Below, one piece after another: positions 1 to 9,028 of a stretch of 64,000 bases of DNA. The DNA is from Halopseudomonas nanhaiensis (lineage in GTDB: Bacteria > Pseudomonadota > Gammaproteobacteria > Pseudomonadales > Pseudomonadaceae). Position numbers and translations under genes: made by a program. The DNA lies in contig NZ_CP073751.1 in NCBI RefSeq assembly GCF_020025155.1, positions 62,001 through 126,000 of the forward strand, written 5' to 3'. Within the stretch, counting starts at the first letter, position 1. Each line of letters opens with the position of its first letter. The notes below the pieces were generated by a model. That model worked only from the letters and a program-made list of their open reading frames with translations, made no database searches and had not been told where the DNA came from.

Positions 1-536
1 GGCGTGGTGGCGCTGATCAGCAGGCAGGGCTCGTCGAACGGATTGCGGAAGCGGTGTGGCTGGCTGCTGTCGAAGTAGTAGCTGTCCCCGGTTTCCAGGA
101 TGTACGCCTCCCCGTTGACGGTCACTTCCAGCCGCCCGCTGACCACGGTGCCCGCTTCTTCTCCCTCATGGTTGAGCATGTCCGTACCGGTATCGGAACC
201 GGGCGGATAGGTTTCATTGAGAAAGGCAAATGCACGGTTAGGGTGGCCTGTACCGACCAGCTTCATGGTCACTTCGCCGGAGCCTATGTCGAGCAGCTCG
301 TCAGCCCGGTAGATGACCTTGCGCTGGCTGTCGTGCTCGACTTCGAGAGAGAAGAAGTCCACCAGGGACATGGGGATGCCCGACAGCACCTTTTTCAGCG
401 AGCTCACCGACGGACTGACGCTGTTCTTCTCGATCATGGATATGGTGCTGTTGGTAACCCCTGCACGCTTGGCCAGCTCTCTCTGGGACAGACCCTTCAT
501 TTTTCTTATCGCTTTCAGACGCGCACCCACATCCAA
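1..536 (-). CDS. pauR: PauR-like HTH/cupin transcriptional regulator (3' end cut off)
   Basis: The minus strand encodes an N-terminal XRE-type helix-turn-helix (LSQRELAKRAGVTNSTISMI) followed by a cupin-2 domain (motif HEGEEAGTVVSGRLEV, then GDSYYFDSSQPHRFRNP). This is the PuuR/PauR layout of polyamine-responsive repressors. The chosen start is TTG at 536, because GGAGG lies 9 nt upstream; GTG at 530 is the alternative. The reading frame leaves the window at base 1 shortly before the expected C-terminus. It lies just downstream of dadX, on the same strand, 112 bp away. In P. aeruginosa, PauR represses gamma-glutamylated polyamine catabolism genes, and a pauB-type oxidase lies in this window. 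The assignment is by motif and context only. Confidence 0.85.
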   Translation of the reverse strand, partial: MDVGARLKAIRKMKGLSQRELAKRAGVTNSTISMIEKNSVSPSVSSLKKVLSGIPMSLVDFFSLEVEHDSQRKVIYRADELLDIGSGEVTMKLVGTGHPNRAFAFLNETYPPGSDTGTDMLNHEGEEAGTVVSGRLEVTVNGEAYILETGDSYYFDSSQPHRFRNPFDEPCLLISATT

Positions 537-602
537 GGTCGGGATCCTCCGGGACGGCTGCGAACAGCCGGATGGTGAGACAAATGTCGATTCAGTGCGG
601 GG

Positions 603-631
603 ATAATTGCACGGCTGTGCAGAATTTTCAA
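603..631 (-). promoter_or_regulatory. Candidate promoter of pauR with a palindrome in its spacer
   Basis: On the minus strand a -35 TTGAAA (626-631) and a -10 AATTAT (603-608) are separated by 17 bp. TGC directly before the -10 makes it an extended -10. The spacer overlaps an inverted repeat, TGCAC-4-GTGCA (608-621), a plausible operator for autoregulation. It sits 67 bp upstream of the TTG start. No experimental support is available here. Confidence 0.5.
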
Positions 632-648
632 CGCGCGAACGATACCGT

Positions 649-1722
649 TCAGTCGGTATACAGGCGCCTGACACGATTGAGATTGCAGAACAGCTGATAG
701 GCGATGGTACCTGCGTGCGCTGCCACTTCGCTGGCGTTGAGCCCATTTCCCCACAAGCGCACGGGCGTGCCGAGCCCGGCCTGTGGAAGATCGGTCAGAT
801 CAACTGTCAGCATGTCCATCGACACCCGGCCGATCAGCTCGGTTCGCTGCCCGCCCACAAGGACCGGCGTGCCGTCGGGAGCATGGCGCGGATAGCCATC
901 GGCGTAACCCATGGCGACCACACCGATTCGCGTCGCACGTCGAGTGACGAAACGCGAGCCGTAGCCGATCGGTTCGCCTGCCTCGACCTGACGTACTGCA
1001 ATGATTCTGGAGTTCAGCTGCATCACCGGCTGCAGGTTCTGCGCGTCTGGCTGCGCAAATTCAAAGGGGGTGGCGCCATACAGCATGATGCCCGGGCGTA
1101 GCCAGTCGCCGTGCGCGGCGGGCCAGGCGAGCACGCCCGGCGAGTTGCATAGGCTGGCCGGACCGCCGAGCGCATCTGTGGTGCGGTGAAAAACCGCCAG
1201 CTGCTCTTCGGTTCGGCCGGTTTCCGGCTCGTCGGCGCGAGCGAAATGGGTCATGCGCGTGAGCGAGGCGACATTCGCGCTGCGTTCCAGGCTGCGCCAT
1301 ATCGCCGGGTATTCTTCCGGCGTGAAGCCGACCCGATGCATTCCCGAGTCGAGCTTGAGCCAGACGTTCAGCGGGCGCGCCAGCTGCACCTGCGCGAGGT
1401 CGGCAAGCTGCCCATGGTGATGAATGACGACCCATAGATCGAGCTCGACGATCAGCTCCAGCTCCAGGGCCTCGAACCAGCCCTCGAGCAGCAGGATGGG
1501 TTTGCTGATACCCGCTTCGCGCAGCTCGAGCGCTTCCTCGATGCAGGCGACTGCGAAGCCGTCGGCCTGTGCCTCGAGCGCTCGCGCACAGGGCACTGCG
1601 CCGTGCCCGTAGGCGTTGGCCTTGATCACCGCCAGCGCTCGCGCGGCCGGCGCCAGGGAACGAGCCAGCTGATAGTTGTGGCGCAGTGCAGAGAGATCGA
1701 TAAGAGCGTGGGCTGGGCGCAT
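649..1722 (-). CDS. dadX: Catabolic alanine racemase DadX
   Basis: A 357-residue fold-type III PLP enzyme that interconverts L- and D-alanine. The N-terminal alanine racemase barrel carries the PLP-binding lysine K34 in [11 protein letters not shown]. The C-terminal beta domain has the conserved IGYGSRF segment with the catalytic tyrosine, and the RPGIMLYG stretch is present. The length is normal for Alr/DadX. It is the last gene of dadA-ridA-dadX, 91 bp after the ridA homologue, so it probably supplies D-alanine to DadA during L-alanine catabolism rather than for cell wall synthesis. A separate biosynthetic alr is expected elsewhere. The start at 1722 has only a weak ribosome-binding site. 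Confidence 0.93.
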   Translation of the reverse strand: MRPAHALIDLSALRHNYQLARSLAPAARALAVIKANAYGHGAVPCARALEAQADGFAVACIEEALELREAGISKPILLLEGWFEALELELIVELDLWVVIHHHGQLADLAQVQLARPLNVWLKLDSGMHRVGFTPEEYPAIWRSLERSANVASLTRMTHFARADEPETGRTEEQLAVFHRTTDALGGPASLCNSPGVLAWPAAHGDWLRPGIMLYGATPFEFAQPDAQNLQPVMQLNSRIIAVRQVEAGEPIGYGSRFVTRRATRIGVVAMGYADGYPRHAPDGTPVLVGGQRTELIGRVSMDMLTVDLTDLPQAGLGTPVRLWGNGLNASEVAAHAGTIAYQLFCNLNRVRRLYTD

Positions 1723-1813
1723 GGTCGGATCTTGAGAGCAGAGTGGGGCCGAGCGGTCCCGAGTAGCGCTAGCCTATCAGACCCGCTGGCTCACGAGGAG
1801 CACGCCGGATGAG

Positions 1814-2170
1814 CTAGATCGCTGCGATGACGGACATTTCGACGAGTAGCTCCGGCTCGCACAGCAGCGTCTGCACTGTCGCCCGCGCCGGTGCGGTTCC
1901 CTCGGGCAGCCACTGGTCCCATACGCTGTTCATCGCCTCGAAGTCGGCCTCGATGTCCTTCAGAAAGATGGTTACCGAGAGGATGCGTGTTCTGTCGGTC
2001 CCCGCTTCGGCCAGCAACCGTTCGATCGCCGCCAGCGTGCTGCGGGTCTGGGCCGCACAGTCCGCATTCAGGTCATCGTCGTCGGCGACCTGGCCCGCCA
2101 GATATACGGTGTTCTGATGAATGACGATCTGGCTCATGCGCTTGTTAGTGTGCAGACGCTGGACGGACAT
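1814..2170 (-). CDS. RidA/YjgF/UK114-family protein in the dad operon
   Basis: A 118-residue RidA-superfamily protein. Family members hydrolyse reactive enamine/imine intermediates from amino acid metabolism. Visible hallmarks are [10 protein letters not shown] near the N-terminus and the APARATV segment holding the conserved arginine that binds the carboxylate. The start codon at 2170 lies inside the end of dadA (26-bp overlap). A strong AAGGAGG ribosome-binding site 9 nt upstream, within dadA, supports this start. Its place between dadA and dadX suggests it quenches 2-iminopropionate released by D-alanine oxidation, which is an inference. In P. aeruginosa the same slot is held by PA5303. 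Confidence 0.9.
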   Translation of the reverse strand: MSVQRLHTNKRMSQIVIHQNTVYLAGQVADDDDLNADCAAQTRSTLAAIERLLAEAGTDRTRILSVTIFLKDIEADFEAMNSVWDQWLPEGTAPARATVQTLLCEPELLVEMSVIAAI

Positions 2171-3443
2171 GCCGGCGGGCCTCCTTCGGTCGAGAGTAAC
2201 GGTCGATGCCCAGTCCTTCGGTACGGATGGCGGGCTTGTTGTCGCTCAGCAGATCAGCCAGGAGCTGTCCGGATCCGCAGGACATGGTCCAGCCCAGCGT
2301 ACCATGGCCGGTGTTGAGCGACAGATTGGACAGGCTGGTCGCGCCGATGACCGGCGTGCCGTCCGGGGTCATGGGCCGGAAGCCGGTCCAGAAGCTGGCC
2401 TGACTAATGTCGCCTGCGCCGGGAAACAGGTCGCCGACGACCATTTCCAGCGTCTCGCGTCGCTTGTCCAGCAGCCTGTTGTCGAAGCCGGTCAGTTCGG
2501 CCATCCCGCCGACGCGTATGCGTGAGGCGAAGCGCGTGACGGCCACCTTGTAGGTCTCGTCCATGATGGTCGAGACAGGCGCCCGCGCGGCGTCGATCAC
2601 CGGCAGGGTCAGCGAGTAGCCTTTCACCGGATACACCGGCAGATCGATGCCCAATGGACGCAACAGGGCGGCGGAGTAACTGCCCAGGGCCAGCACGTAG
2701 TGATCTGCGCGCAGCACCTGATCGGCGAGGCGAACGCCGGTGATCCGCTTGCCGTCGCTGAGCAGGCCACTTATGTCGGCGTTGAAGCGAAACTCGACTC
2801 CCAATGCTTTGCACTGCTCCGCGAGACGGCTTGTGAACAGGTGGCAATCGCCGGTTTCATCCCCGGGGAGCTGCAGGCCGCCCACAATGCGATCACTGCT
2901 GTCAGCCAGACCCGGCTCGGCTTCGACGCAGCCGGCCCGGTCAAGGAGCCGATAGGGAACATTGCAGCGCTTGAGCACGGCAATGTCCTTGGCCGCTGCG
3001 TCGAGCTGCTTTTGCGTACGGAAGAGCTGTAGGGTGCCCAGTTGTCGGTGTTCGTAATCGACGCCGCTGTCACGGCGCAACTCAACCAGGCAATCGCGAC
3101 TGTACTCGGCCAGACGCATCATCCTTTCCTTGTTGACCGCATAACGCGCTGCGGTGCAGTTACCCAGCATCCGCGCCATCCAGCGGTACTGCTCGGCTTC
3201 GGCGGTCGGCCGAATGGCCAGCGGCGCATGCCGTGCAGTCAGCCAGCCCACTGCCTTGAGCGGCACGCCCGGCGCCGCCCACGGAGCAGAATAGCCGGGG
3301 GAGATCATGCCTGCGTTGCCAAAACTGGTCTCCAGCGCTGGCCCGGGCTGGCGATCGATGACCGTCACCTGGTGGCCTGCTCTGGCCAGATACCAGGCGC
3401 TGGTCACGCCGATTACACCGCTTCCGAGGATCATCACGTGCAT
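2145..3443 (-). CDS. dadA: D-amino acid dehydrogenase, small subunit DadA
   Basis: A 432-residue FAD-dependent oxidoreductase of the DAO family, associated with the inner membrane. It oxidises D-alanine and other D-amino acids to 2-oxo acids and passes electrons to the respiratory chain. The N-terminus carries the Rossmann dinucleotide motif [17 protein letters not shown], and the C-terminal part has the family motif [14 protein letters not shown]. Length is typical. The ATG at 3443 is preceded by AGGAG. It is the first gene of the minus-strand dadA-ridA-dadX operon, divergent from an lrp gene that probably activates it. The extreme C-terminus is Arg/His-rich and overlaps the ridA start. Confidence 0.95.
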   Translation of the reverse strand: MHVMILGSGVIGVTSAWYLARAGHQVTVIDRQPGPALETSFGNAGMISPGYSAPWAAPGVPLKAVGWLTARHAPLAIRPTAEAEQYRWMARMLGNCTAARYAVNKERMMRLAEYSRDCLVELRRDSGVDYEHRQLGTLQLFRTQKQLDAAAKDIAVLKRCNVPYRLLDRAGCVEAEPGLADSSDRIVGGLQLPGDETGDCHLFTSRLAEQCKALGVEFRFNADISGLLSDGKRITGVRLADQVLRADHYVLALGSYSAALLRPLGIDLPVYPVKGYSLTLPVIDAARAPVSTIMDETYKVAVTRFASRIRVGGMAELTGFDNRLLDKRRETLEMVVGDLFPGAGDISQASFWTGFRPMTPDGTPVIGATSLSNLSLNTGHGTLGWTMSCGSGQLLADLLSDNKPAIRTEGLGIDRYSRPKEARRHVRPASAH

Positions 3444-3502
3444 GGATAGGCTCCTGACCGGCCCACTTGATTGAATGACTTGCCCTGCTGGGCGATATCA
3501 CT

Positions 3503-3534
3503 ATTCTAGGAGCGGCAGGACTTGCGAAATTCGC
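3503..3534 (-). promoter_or_regulatory. dadA control region: -10 box and short palindrome
   Basis: The 152-bp dadA/lrp intergenic region holds a minus-strand TAGAAT (3503-3508), a good -10 hexamer 60 bp upstream of dadA. Directly upstream lies a small dyad GCGAA-A-TTCGC (3524-3534) with an AT-rich centre, the kind of site Lrp/AsnC proteins bind. No clear -35 is visible, which would fit an activator-dependent promoter. Lrp binding is an inference from the neighbouring lrp gene. Confidence 0.4.
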
Positions 3535-3595
3535 GAATAAAAAAGCGTTTTACGGTGAATCGCTTTGGAAACCGAGCTGGAAACAGGAAAAACCC

Positions 3596-4090
3596 ATGAA
3601 AACCCGCCGAGCCTCCAGCCGCGAGCTGGACAGGATCGATCTGAACATCCTGCGGATCATGCAGGCCGAAGGACGTATCTCCTACGTTGAGCTGGGCGAG
3701 CGGGTCGGCCTGTCCACCACGCCCTGCATGGAGCGCGTCAAGCGGCTCGAGCGAGAGAAATTCATCGTTGGTTATGGTGCCCGACTCAATCCGCAGAAGC
3801 TGCAGGCCAATCTGCTGGTATTCGTCGAGATCAGCCTTGCCTCGAAGTCGGCAGACATCTTCGATGATTTTCGCCGTGCCGCTATCAAGCTGCCGCATGT
3901 GCTGGAATGCCATCTGGTCTCAGGCGACTTCGACTACCTGATCAAGGCGCGCATTTCGGAGATGGCGTCATACCGTAAACTGCTCGGTGACATCCTGCTC
4001 AAGCTGCCGGGGGTGCGAGAATCGAAGAGCTATATCGTCATGGAAGAACTCAAGGAAACGCTGGCCATCCCTATACCCGAGGATGATTAA
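3596..4090 (+). CDS. lrp: Lrp/AsnC-family regulator (DadR/Lrp)
   Basis: A 164-residue Lrp-family transcription factor. The N-terminal winged helix-turn-helix (residues about 10-60; motif RISYVELGERVGLSTTPCMERVKRLE) is followed by the RAM/AsnC effector-binding domain, ending in the KSYIVMEELKET strand typical of Lrp. AGGAAA precedes the ATG at 3596. It is transcribed divergently from dadA. In P. aeruginosa the homologue PA5308 activates dadAX in response to L-alanine, and this arrangement is identical. It could also control pauB downstream, from which it is separated by 59 bp. Confidence 0.93.
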   Translation: MKTRRASSRELDRIDLNILRIMQAEGRISYVELGERVGLSTTPCMERVKRLEREKFIVGYGARLNPQKLQANLLVFVEISLASKSADIFDDFRRAAIKLPHVLECHLVSGDFDYLIKARISEMASYRKLLGDILLKLPGVRESKSYIVMEELKETLAIPIPEDD

Positions 4091-4101
4091 TCGCTAAGCT
4101 C

Positions 4102-4119
4102 TGTAAAATTTTATTTACA
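4102..4119. promoter_or_regulatory. AT-rich palindrome between lrp and pauB
   Basis: TGTAAA-N6-TTTACA forms a dyad with an AT-only core in the 59-bp gap before pauB. It stands out in GC-rich DNA and is placed to be an operator for pauB. The cognate protein is unknown. PauR or Lrp are the local candidates. Confidence 0.35.
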
Positions 4120-4149
4120 TTCTTGAACAGATCCTGAACGGAACCGCCT

Positions 4150-5445
4150 GTGCTGACCCATACGCCTGATCATGCCCCGTCCTACTACGCTGCATCCAGT
4201 AACCGCCACCTTGCGCTACCTGCGCTGGAAGGTGACGTGCAGGTCGATGTCTGCATTGTCGGGGGCGGCTTCACCGGCCTCAATACCGCTATCGAGCTGC
4301 GTCAGCGCGGTCTGTCCGTTGCCTTGCTGGAGGCGCACCGTGTTGGCTGGGGCGCCAGCGGGCGCAACGGCGGCCAACTGATTCGCGGCGTCGGCCACGA
4401 TCTCGACCAGTTTGAAAAAACCATCGGTCGCGACGGCGTGCGCGATCTCAAGCTGATGGGTATCGAGGCGGTGCAGATCGTCCGCGAGCGTGTGCAGGCG
4501 TTCAATATCGACTGCGATCTGACCTGGGGCTACTGCGATCTGGCGAACAAGCCGGCGCATCTCGAGCACTTTCGCGCCGATCGCGAGGAACTCATCGAGC
4601 TTGGCTACGCACATGACCTGCACATCATCGAACCTGACCAGGTGAACAGCGTGGTAGGGTCCAATTGCTATGTCGGTGGCATGACCGACACCGGCTCGGG
4701 CCACCTGCATCCTCTTAATCTGGCGCTCGGTGAAGCTCAGGCGGCGATTGATCTTGGTGCCCGGCTGTTCGAGCAGTCGCAGGTGACGCGCATCGACTTC
4801 GGCCCCACGGTCACCGTGCATGCTGGCCGCGGCCGGGTTCGCGCCGGTCAGCTCGTGATCGGCTGCAATGCCTACATCGGCTCGTTGCATCCTCAGCTCA
4901 GCAGTACGGTTATCCCGGCGGGGAGCTACGTCATCGCCACCGAGCCGCTCGGCGAGGAACGCGCCGCACGTCTGATACCGCAGAACATGGCGTTGTGTGA
5001 TCAGCGGGTGGCGCTGGACTACTACCGGCTTTCCGCGGACCGTCGGCTGCTGTTTGGCGGCGCATGCCATTACTCCGGTCGCGACCCGGCCGATATCCAG
5101 GCGTACATGCGACCGAAAATGCTCAGGGTGTTCCCCGAGCTGGCCGACGTGCGCATCGAGTACCAGTGGGGCGGGATGATCGGCATCGGCGCCAATCGAC
5201 TGCCGCAGATCGGCCGGCTACCGGAGCACGGCAATGTCTTCTATGCGCAGGCCTATTCCGGTCACGGGGTCAACGCTACGCACCTCGCCGCACGGATACT
5301 CGCCGAGGCGGTGAGTGGTCAGGCGAGCCGCGGGTTCGACCTGTTCAGCAGGGTGCCGCACATGCACTTCCCCGGTGGCCAGCGCTTCCGGGCGCCGCTG
5401 CTGGCGATGGGCATGGCCTGGCAGCAGCTCAAGGAGCTGCTCTAG
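4150..5445 (+). CDS. pauB: PauB/PuuB-type gamma-glutamylpolyamine (putrescine) oxidase
   Basis: A 431-residue FAD-dependent amine oxidase of the DAO fold. The FAD-binding motif GGGFTGLNTAIELRQRG lies near residue 38, followed by the GWGASGRNGGQL segment characteristic of PuuB-like oxidases. The C-terminal AYSGHGVNATHLA motif is also typical. It is predicted to oxidise gamma-glutamylated putrescine or other polyamines to the aldehyde. GTG at 4150 is the only good in-frame start after lrp, with a weak ribosome-binding site. It lies three genes beyond pauR and corresponds in position to P. aeruginosa pauB4 (PA5309). Its stop is 7 bp from the end of a convergent gene. The exact substrate cannot be read from sequence. 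Confidence 0.88.
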   Translation: MLTHTPDHAPSYYAASSNRHLALPALEGDVQVDVCIVGGGFTGLNTAIELRQRGLSVALLEAHRVGWGASGRNGGQLIRGVGHDLDQFEKTIGRDGVRDLKLMGIEAVQIVRERVQAFNIDCDLTWGYCDLANKPAHLEHFRADREELIELGYAHDLHIIEPDQVNSVVGSNCYVGGMTDTGSGHLHPLNLALGEAQAAIDLGARLFEQSQVTRIDFGPTVTVHAGRGRVRAGQLVIGCNAYIGSLHPQLSSTVIPAGSYVIATEPLGEERAARLIPQNMALCDQRVALDYYRLSADRRLLFGGACHYSGRDPADIQAYMRPKMLRVFPELADVRIEYQWGGMIGIGANRLPQIGRLPEHGNVFYAQAYSGHGVNATHLAARILAEAVSGQASRGFDLFSRVPHMHFPGGQRFRAPLLAMGMAWQQLKELL

Positions 5446-5452
5446 CTGCCGG

Positions 5453-6790
5453 TCAGTTCTGTTTGACCTCCCGCAGGCCCCATTGCATGTCGGCCACCCG
5501 CGCCGGTTGGGCGGACAGGTCGATCAGGTCGCCATTGGCGGGCACCATGCCCTGCATGCCCAGGCTCCGGGCGAAGTCCAGATGCGCTTGCTGATGATAG
5601 ATTTCACCGTGTACGGGCAAGAGATATCGCGCTTTCAGCCAGCCATACATTCGCCGCAGGTCTTCCTGTGGCGGATGGCCGGATGAATGGATCGGAGCCA
5701 TTTCATCATCGATGATGTTCACACCCTGCTCGGTCAGTCCGCGCCGGATACGCTCCAGCGCTTCCTCGTTTCCCGGAATCAGTCGCGATGAGAACAGCAC
5801 GGTATCGCCTTCTTCCAGGGACAGATGCGGATGGCTGCCACTGGCCAGTCGTCCCAGCGCGGCAGCGGGTTCGCCCTGACTGCCGGTACAGATCCAGAGC
5901 TGCTGCTCGCGCGGCAGATAGCCCAACTCCCAGGGACCGATGAAACCGGGCCTGGGACTCAGGTAGTTCAGTGCCCGACCGGCGCTGTGCATGGTCAGCA
6001 GGCTGCGGCCGAGCAACCCGGCATAGCGGGCAGTGTCGAAGGCGATCTCTGCCAGACTGTGCAGGCGTGCCAGGTTGCTGGCAAAACAGGTGACGATGAC
6101 CCGTTTGCGGCAGGCGCGAATGGTATCGAGCAGTCCGTTCTGCACGTCCGATTCCGAGCGACTCATACCGGGCACCGGCGCGTTGGTGGAGTCACCGATC
6201 ACGGCGTGAACGCCGCTTCTGCCAAGCGCCTGCAGTCGACTCTGCGCTGTCAGCCCGCCCACCACCGGTGCCGGATCGAGCTTCCAGTCGCCGCTGTGGT
6301 AGATGCGCTTGCCGGCGGCCTCGATGACGATGCCATGGGACTCCGGAATGGAGTGCGTCACGGGAATCCATTCGGCCTGAAAGTGGCCGATTCCAACAGG
6401 CTCGAGCGGGCGGATCTCCTTGAGCTGCGGCCACTGCAGGGACGGGTCGAGCTTGTTGCGTATCAGGTGCGCGGCGAACGGGCTGGCGTAGAGGGGGCAG
6501 TTCAGCTGCCGCCACAGATGCGGTATCGCGCCGATATGATCCTCATGCCCGTGGGTTATCAACACGGCCGACAGCTGAATATCATGCTGCTCGAGCGCTG
6601 CCAGGCTGGGGACGGACATGATGTTGCTGCCACTGGCGGTGGACTGCAGGGCGAACCCGCAGTCGACGGCTATCCATTGGCCTGCCGAACCATACAGGTA
6701 GAAGTTTGCGCCGAACATGCCGGCGCCTCCCAGGGCAACGAAGAACGGGCCGGGCTGACGGTGAAGCTGATCGAAACGGGGTGCTGGCAT
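5453..6790 (-). CDS. RNase J-like metallo-beta-lactamase/beta-CASP hydrolase
   Basis: A 445-residue protein with the metallo-beta-lactamase signature THGHEDHIGAIPHLW, further metal ligands in HSIPESHG and YHSGDWKLDP, and late beta-CASP/RMMBL motifs HSSGHPPQEDLRRM and LLPVHGE. These are the motifs of ribonuclease J, a zinc-dependent 5'-exo/endoribonuclease. At 445 residues it is about 100 shorter than classical RNase J, so the C-terminal oligomerisation domain appears to be absent. The ATG at 6790 has AGGA upstream. It could be an RNA- or DNA-processing enzyme. No neighbour indicates its substrate. Confidence 0.8.
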   Translation of the reverse strand: MPAPRFDQLHRQPGPFFVALGGAGMFGANFYLYGSAGQWIAVDCGFALQSTASGSNIMSVPSLAALEQHDIQLSAVLITHGHEDHIGAIPHLWRQLNCPLYASPFAAHLIRNKLDPSLQWPQLKEIRPLEPVGIGHFQAEWIPVTHSIPESHGIVIEAAGKRIYHSGDWKLDPAPVVGGLTAQSRLQALGRSGVHAVIGDSTNAPVPGMSRSESDVQNGLLDTIRACRKRVIVTCFASNLARLHSLAEIAFDTARYAGLLGRSLLTMHSAGRALNYLSPRPGFIGPWELGYLPREQQLWICTGSQGEPAAALGRLASGSHPHLSLEEGDTVLFSSRLIPGNEEALERIRRGLTEQGVNIIDDEMAPIHSSGHPPQEDLRRMYGWLKARYLLPVHGEIYHQQAHLDFARSLGMQGMVPANGDLIDLSAQPARVADMQWGLREVKQN

Positions 6791-6850
6791 GGCGCTGTCC
6801 TGTCCGAAGTCTTTGAGAACAGCTTAACAGATGGGCTGCGGCTGCCCTGC

Positions 6851-8080
6851 TCAGGCAAAGAACCAGTAGCAGACGCCAATCGCCGCCAGCATGCCGGCCA
6901 GATCGGCAAGCAACGCACATCCCAGCCCGTGGCGTACGCGGCGGATGCCTACGGCGCCAAAATAGACCGCCAGAACGTAGAAGGTGGTTTCGGTACTGCC
7001 CTGGAACGTTGCCGCCAGCAGCGCGGGGAAACTGTCCACGCCGTGGGTGTTCATCGTCTCGATCATCATCGCCCGCGCACCGCTGCCAGACAGCGGCTTG
7101 ATCAGGGCGGTCGGCAATGCATCGACAAAGCGTGTGTCCAGCGCCATCGAGGTGGCCAGCCAGCGTATGGCATCGAGAATGGCATCCAGTACGCCGCTGG
7201 CGCGCAGCACCCCGACGGCTACCAGCATGGCCACCAGGTACGGCAGCAGCGACACGGTAAAGCTGAAGCCTTCCTTCGCACCGTCGATGAAGGTGTCGTA
7301 CACATTCACCTTGCGCAGCCAGCCGACCAGCAGAAACAGCATCACAATGCCGAACAGGGTCAGGTTGCCGACGAGCGTCGACGTCGCGGCAAGTGCCTGC
7401 GCAGACATCCCGGCCAGCACCGCAAGCAGCGCGCCGAGGGCCAGCGCACCGCCCACCAGGTAGGCCAGTACCACCGGCTCCCACACCTTGAGGCGTTGCA
7501 TGAGCGCGACGCTGAACAGGCCGGTCAGGCTGGAGGCGGTGGTCGCCAGCAAAATTGGCAGGAATACGGCGGTCGGATCAGCCGCGCCCTGCTGCGCCCG
7601 GTACATGAAGATGGTGACCGGCAGCAGCGTCAGCGAGGAAGCATTCAGCACCAGAAACAGGATCTGCGCGTTGCTCGCGGTGTCGCGGCTGGGGTTGAGC
7701 GTCTGTAGCGAATGCATGGCCTTCAGGCCGATCGGCGTGGCCGCGTTGTCCAGCCCCAGCACATTGGCTGCGAAGTTCATGGTGATGTGGCCCAGCGCCG
7801 GATGGCCGCTCGGTACCTCGGGCATCAGGCGTCGGAACAGGGGATTCAGAACGCGAGCGAGCAGGTCGATCAACCCTGCCTTTTCGGCAATCGCCAGCAG
7901 GCCCAGCCACAGCGTCATGGTGCCTATCAGGACAATGATGATGTCGACGCTCAGCCGCGCCATGTCGAACAGCGCCGCCACCAGCCGGCTGAACACCTCG
8001 GTATCGCCTGCTCCCAGCCACTGCCACAGGGCGGCGGCGAAGGCGGCGATGAAAAAGCTCAGCCAGATTCCGTTAAGCAT
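6851..8080 (-). CDS. SpmAB-type nucleoside-recognition domain membrane protein
   Basis: A 409-residue integral membrane protein with about ten hydrophobic segments and two Gate/nucleoside-recognition-like halves. The first half resembles SpmA (HITMNFAANVLGLDNAATPIGLKAM; written here as its two parts HITMNFAANVLGLD and NAATPIGLKAM). The second resembles SpmB (GSTETTFYVLAVYFGAVG). In Bacillus these are separate spore maturation proteins A and B; fused forms occur in Gram-negative bacteria that do not sporulate, where their role is unclear. It starts 18 bp after the end of the amidase gene on the same strand, implying co-transcription and a possible envelope role. Confidence 0.82.
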   Translation of the reverse strand: MLNGIWLSFFIAAFAAALWQWLGAGDTEVFSRLVAALFDMARLSVDIIIVLIGTMTLWLGLLAIAEKAGLIDLLARVLNPLFRRLMPEVPSGHPALGHITMNFAANVLGLDNAATPIGLKAMHSLQTLNPSRDTASNAQILFLVLNASSLTLLPVTIFMYRAQQGAADPTAVFLPILLATTASSLTGLFSVALMQRLKVWEPVVLAYLVGGALALGALLAVLAGMSAQALAATSTLVGNLTLFGIVMLFLLVGWLRKVNVYDTFIDGAKEGFSFTVSLLPYLVAMLVAVGVLRASGVLDAILDAIRWLATSMALDTRFVDALPTALIKPLSGSGARAMMIETMNTHGVDSFPALLAATFQGSTETTFYVLAVYFGAVGIRRVRHGLGCALLADLAGMLAAIGVCYWFFA

Positions 8081-8098
8081 GGTGCATCCTGCTGGGGG

Positions 8099-8965
8099 TC
8101 ATGGTTCGCGCGGCAATTGCCGGCAGGGGTCGGTTTCTGCTGGAGCCAGCGCCGGTCCGCACCAGTGCGGGGAGGCGACCGCGGCGGGCACGAGCGCGGC
8201 CAGAACGGCTGCGGTCTGACTGTCGGGCTGACCGTCGAAACGCGCGGGACGAAAGCGCATCTGGAACGCTGCAATGACGTTGCGCAGCGCCGGGTCTGCT
8301 TCGCCTTCCGGGGTGGTCGGCGACACGGTATAGCCGAAGCGGGTCAGCGCGTCGGCGAACCAGGCCAGCGGTGGCGTGCGGCCGGCCAGATGGTCCAGAT
8401 GCAGCTGAACGTCGGCGGTCTGCGGCCAGACGGCTACCCCTGCGGCGGCCAGCGCCTGCCAGGGAAACAGTGGGCCAGGATCGAGCTTGCGTTGTGGCGC
8501 GACGTCGCTGTGGCCGATGACGCGGTCAGCGGTCAACTGGTGACGCTGCAGAATATCCCGCAGCAGCATGATCAGCGCTTCGATCTGTTCAGGCTCCCAG
8601 GGATGCCAGAGCCGTCCCTGAGGTGAGTCGGTATAGCCGGGATGCACGAGTTCGATGCCGATGGAACTGGCGTTGAGCCAGGTTCGCCCCTGCCAGCTGC
8701 TGTCACCGGCATGCCAGGCGCGACGGTTCTCGTCGACCAGCCGGTAGACGGTCGCCGGGCTCTGGTCGATCAGGTAATGACTGCTCACCGGTCCGCGGGT
8801 CAGGGTGCCCAGCGAGCGCTCGAATCCCGAGGAGGTGTAATGCAGGACGATGTACTGGACCCGACTGTCCTGGCTGTCGGAGGTATGACGGCTGTCGATG
8901 ACCAGTCCGCGAGCGCAGCCGGCCAGCAACAGTACTGCCAGTGATAGAAGAACGAGACGCTTCAC
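8099..8965 (-). CDS. Lipoprotein N-acetylmuramoyl-L-alanine amidase (AmpD/AmiD type)
   Basis: A 288-residue zinc amidase that cleaves the bond between N-acetylmuramic acid and L-alanine of the peptide stem. Residues 1-17 form a lipoprotein signal with lipobox LLAGC, so it is probably anchored in the outer membrane facing the periplasm. The amidase_2 domain shows the expected zinc histidines (VLHYTSS and the IGHSDV motif) and GIELVHPGY. The C-terminal part (about residues 200-265) is a peptidoglycan-binding_1-like helical domain. P. aeruginosa AmpDh2 (PA5485) is also a lipoprotein amidase in the same neighbourhood. A role in muropeptide turnover and AmpC control is plausible. Confidence 0.88.
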   Translation of the reverse strand: MKRLVLLSLAVLLLAGCARGLVIDSRHTSDSQDSRVQYIVLHYTSSGFERSLGTLTRGPVSSHYLIDQSPATVYRLVDENRRAWHAGDSSWQGRTWLNASSIGIELVHPGYTDSPQGRLWHPWEPEQIEALIMLLRDILQRHQLTADRVIGHSDVAPQRKLDPGPLFPWQALAAAGVAVWPQTADVQLHLDHLAGRTPPLAWFADALTRFGYTVSPTTPEGEADPALRNVIAAFQMRFRPARFDGQPDSQTAAVLAALVPAAVASPHWCGPALAPAETDPCRQLPREP

Positions 8966-9028
8966 CAGGCCCTCGGAGCGATCGAATGAGGCGCTCAGCC
9001 TAGCATAGCGACGGCCCTGCGGACGAAG

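Noticed and set aside
5825-7708. 627-residue plus-strand ORF opposite the RNase J-like and SpmAB genes
   Set aside because: It is antisense to two well-supported genes and has the Gln/Arg/His-rich composition of a reverse-frame shadow.
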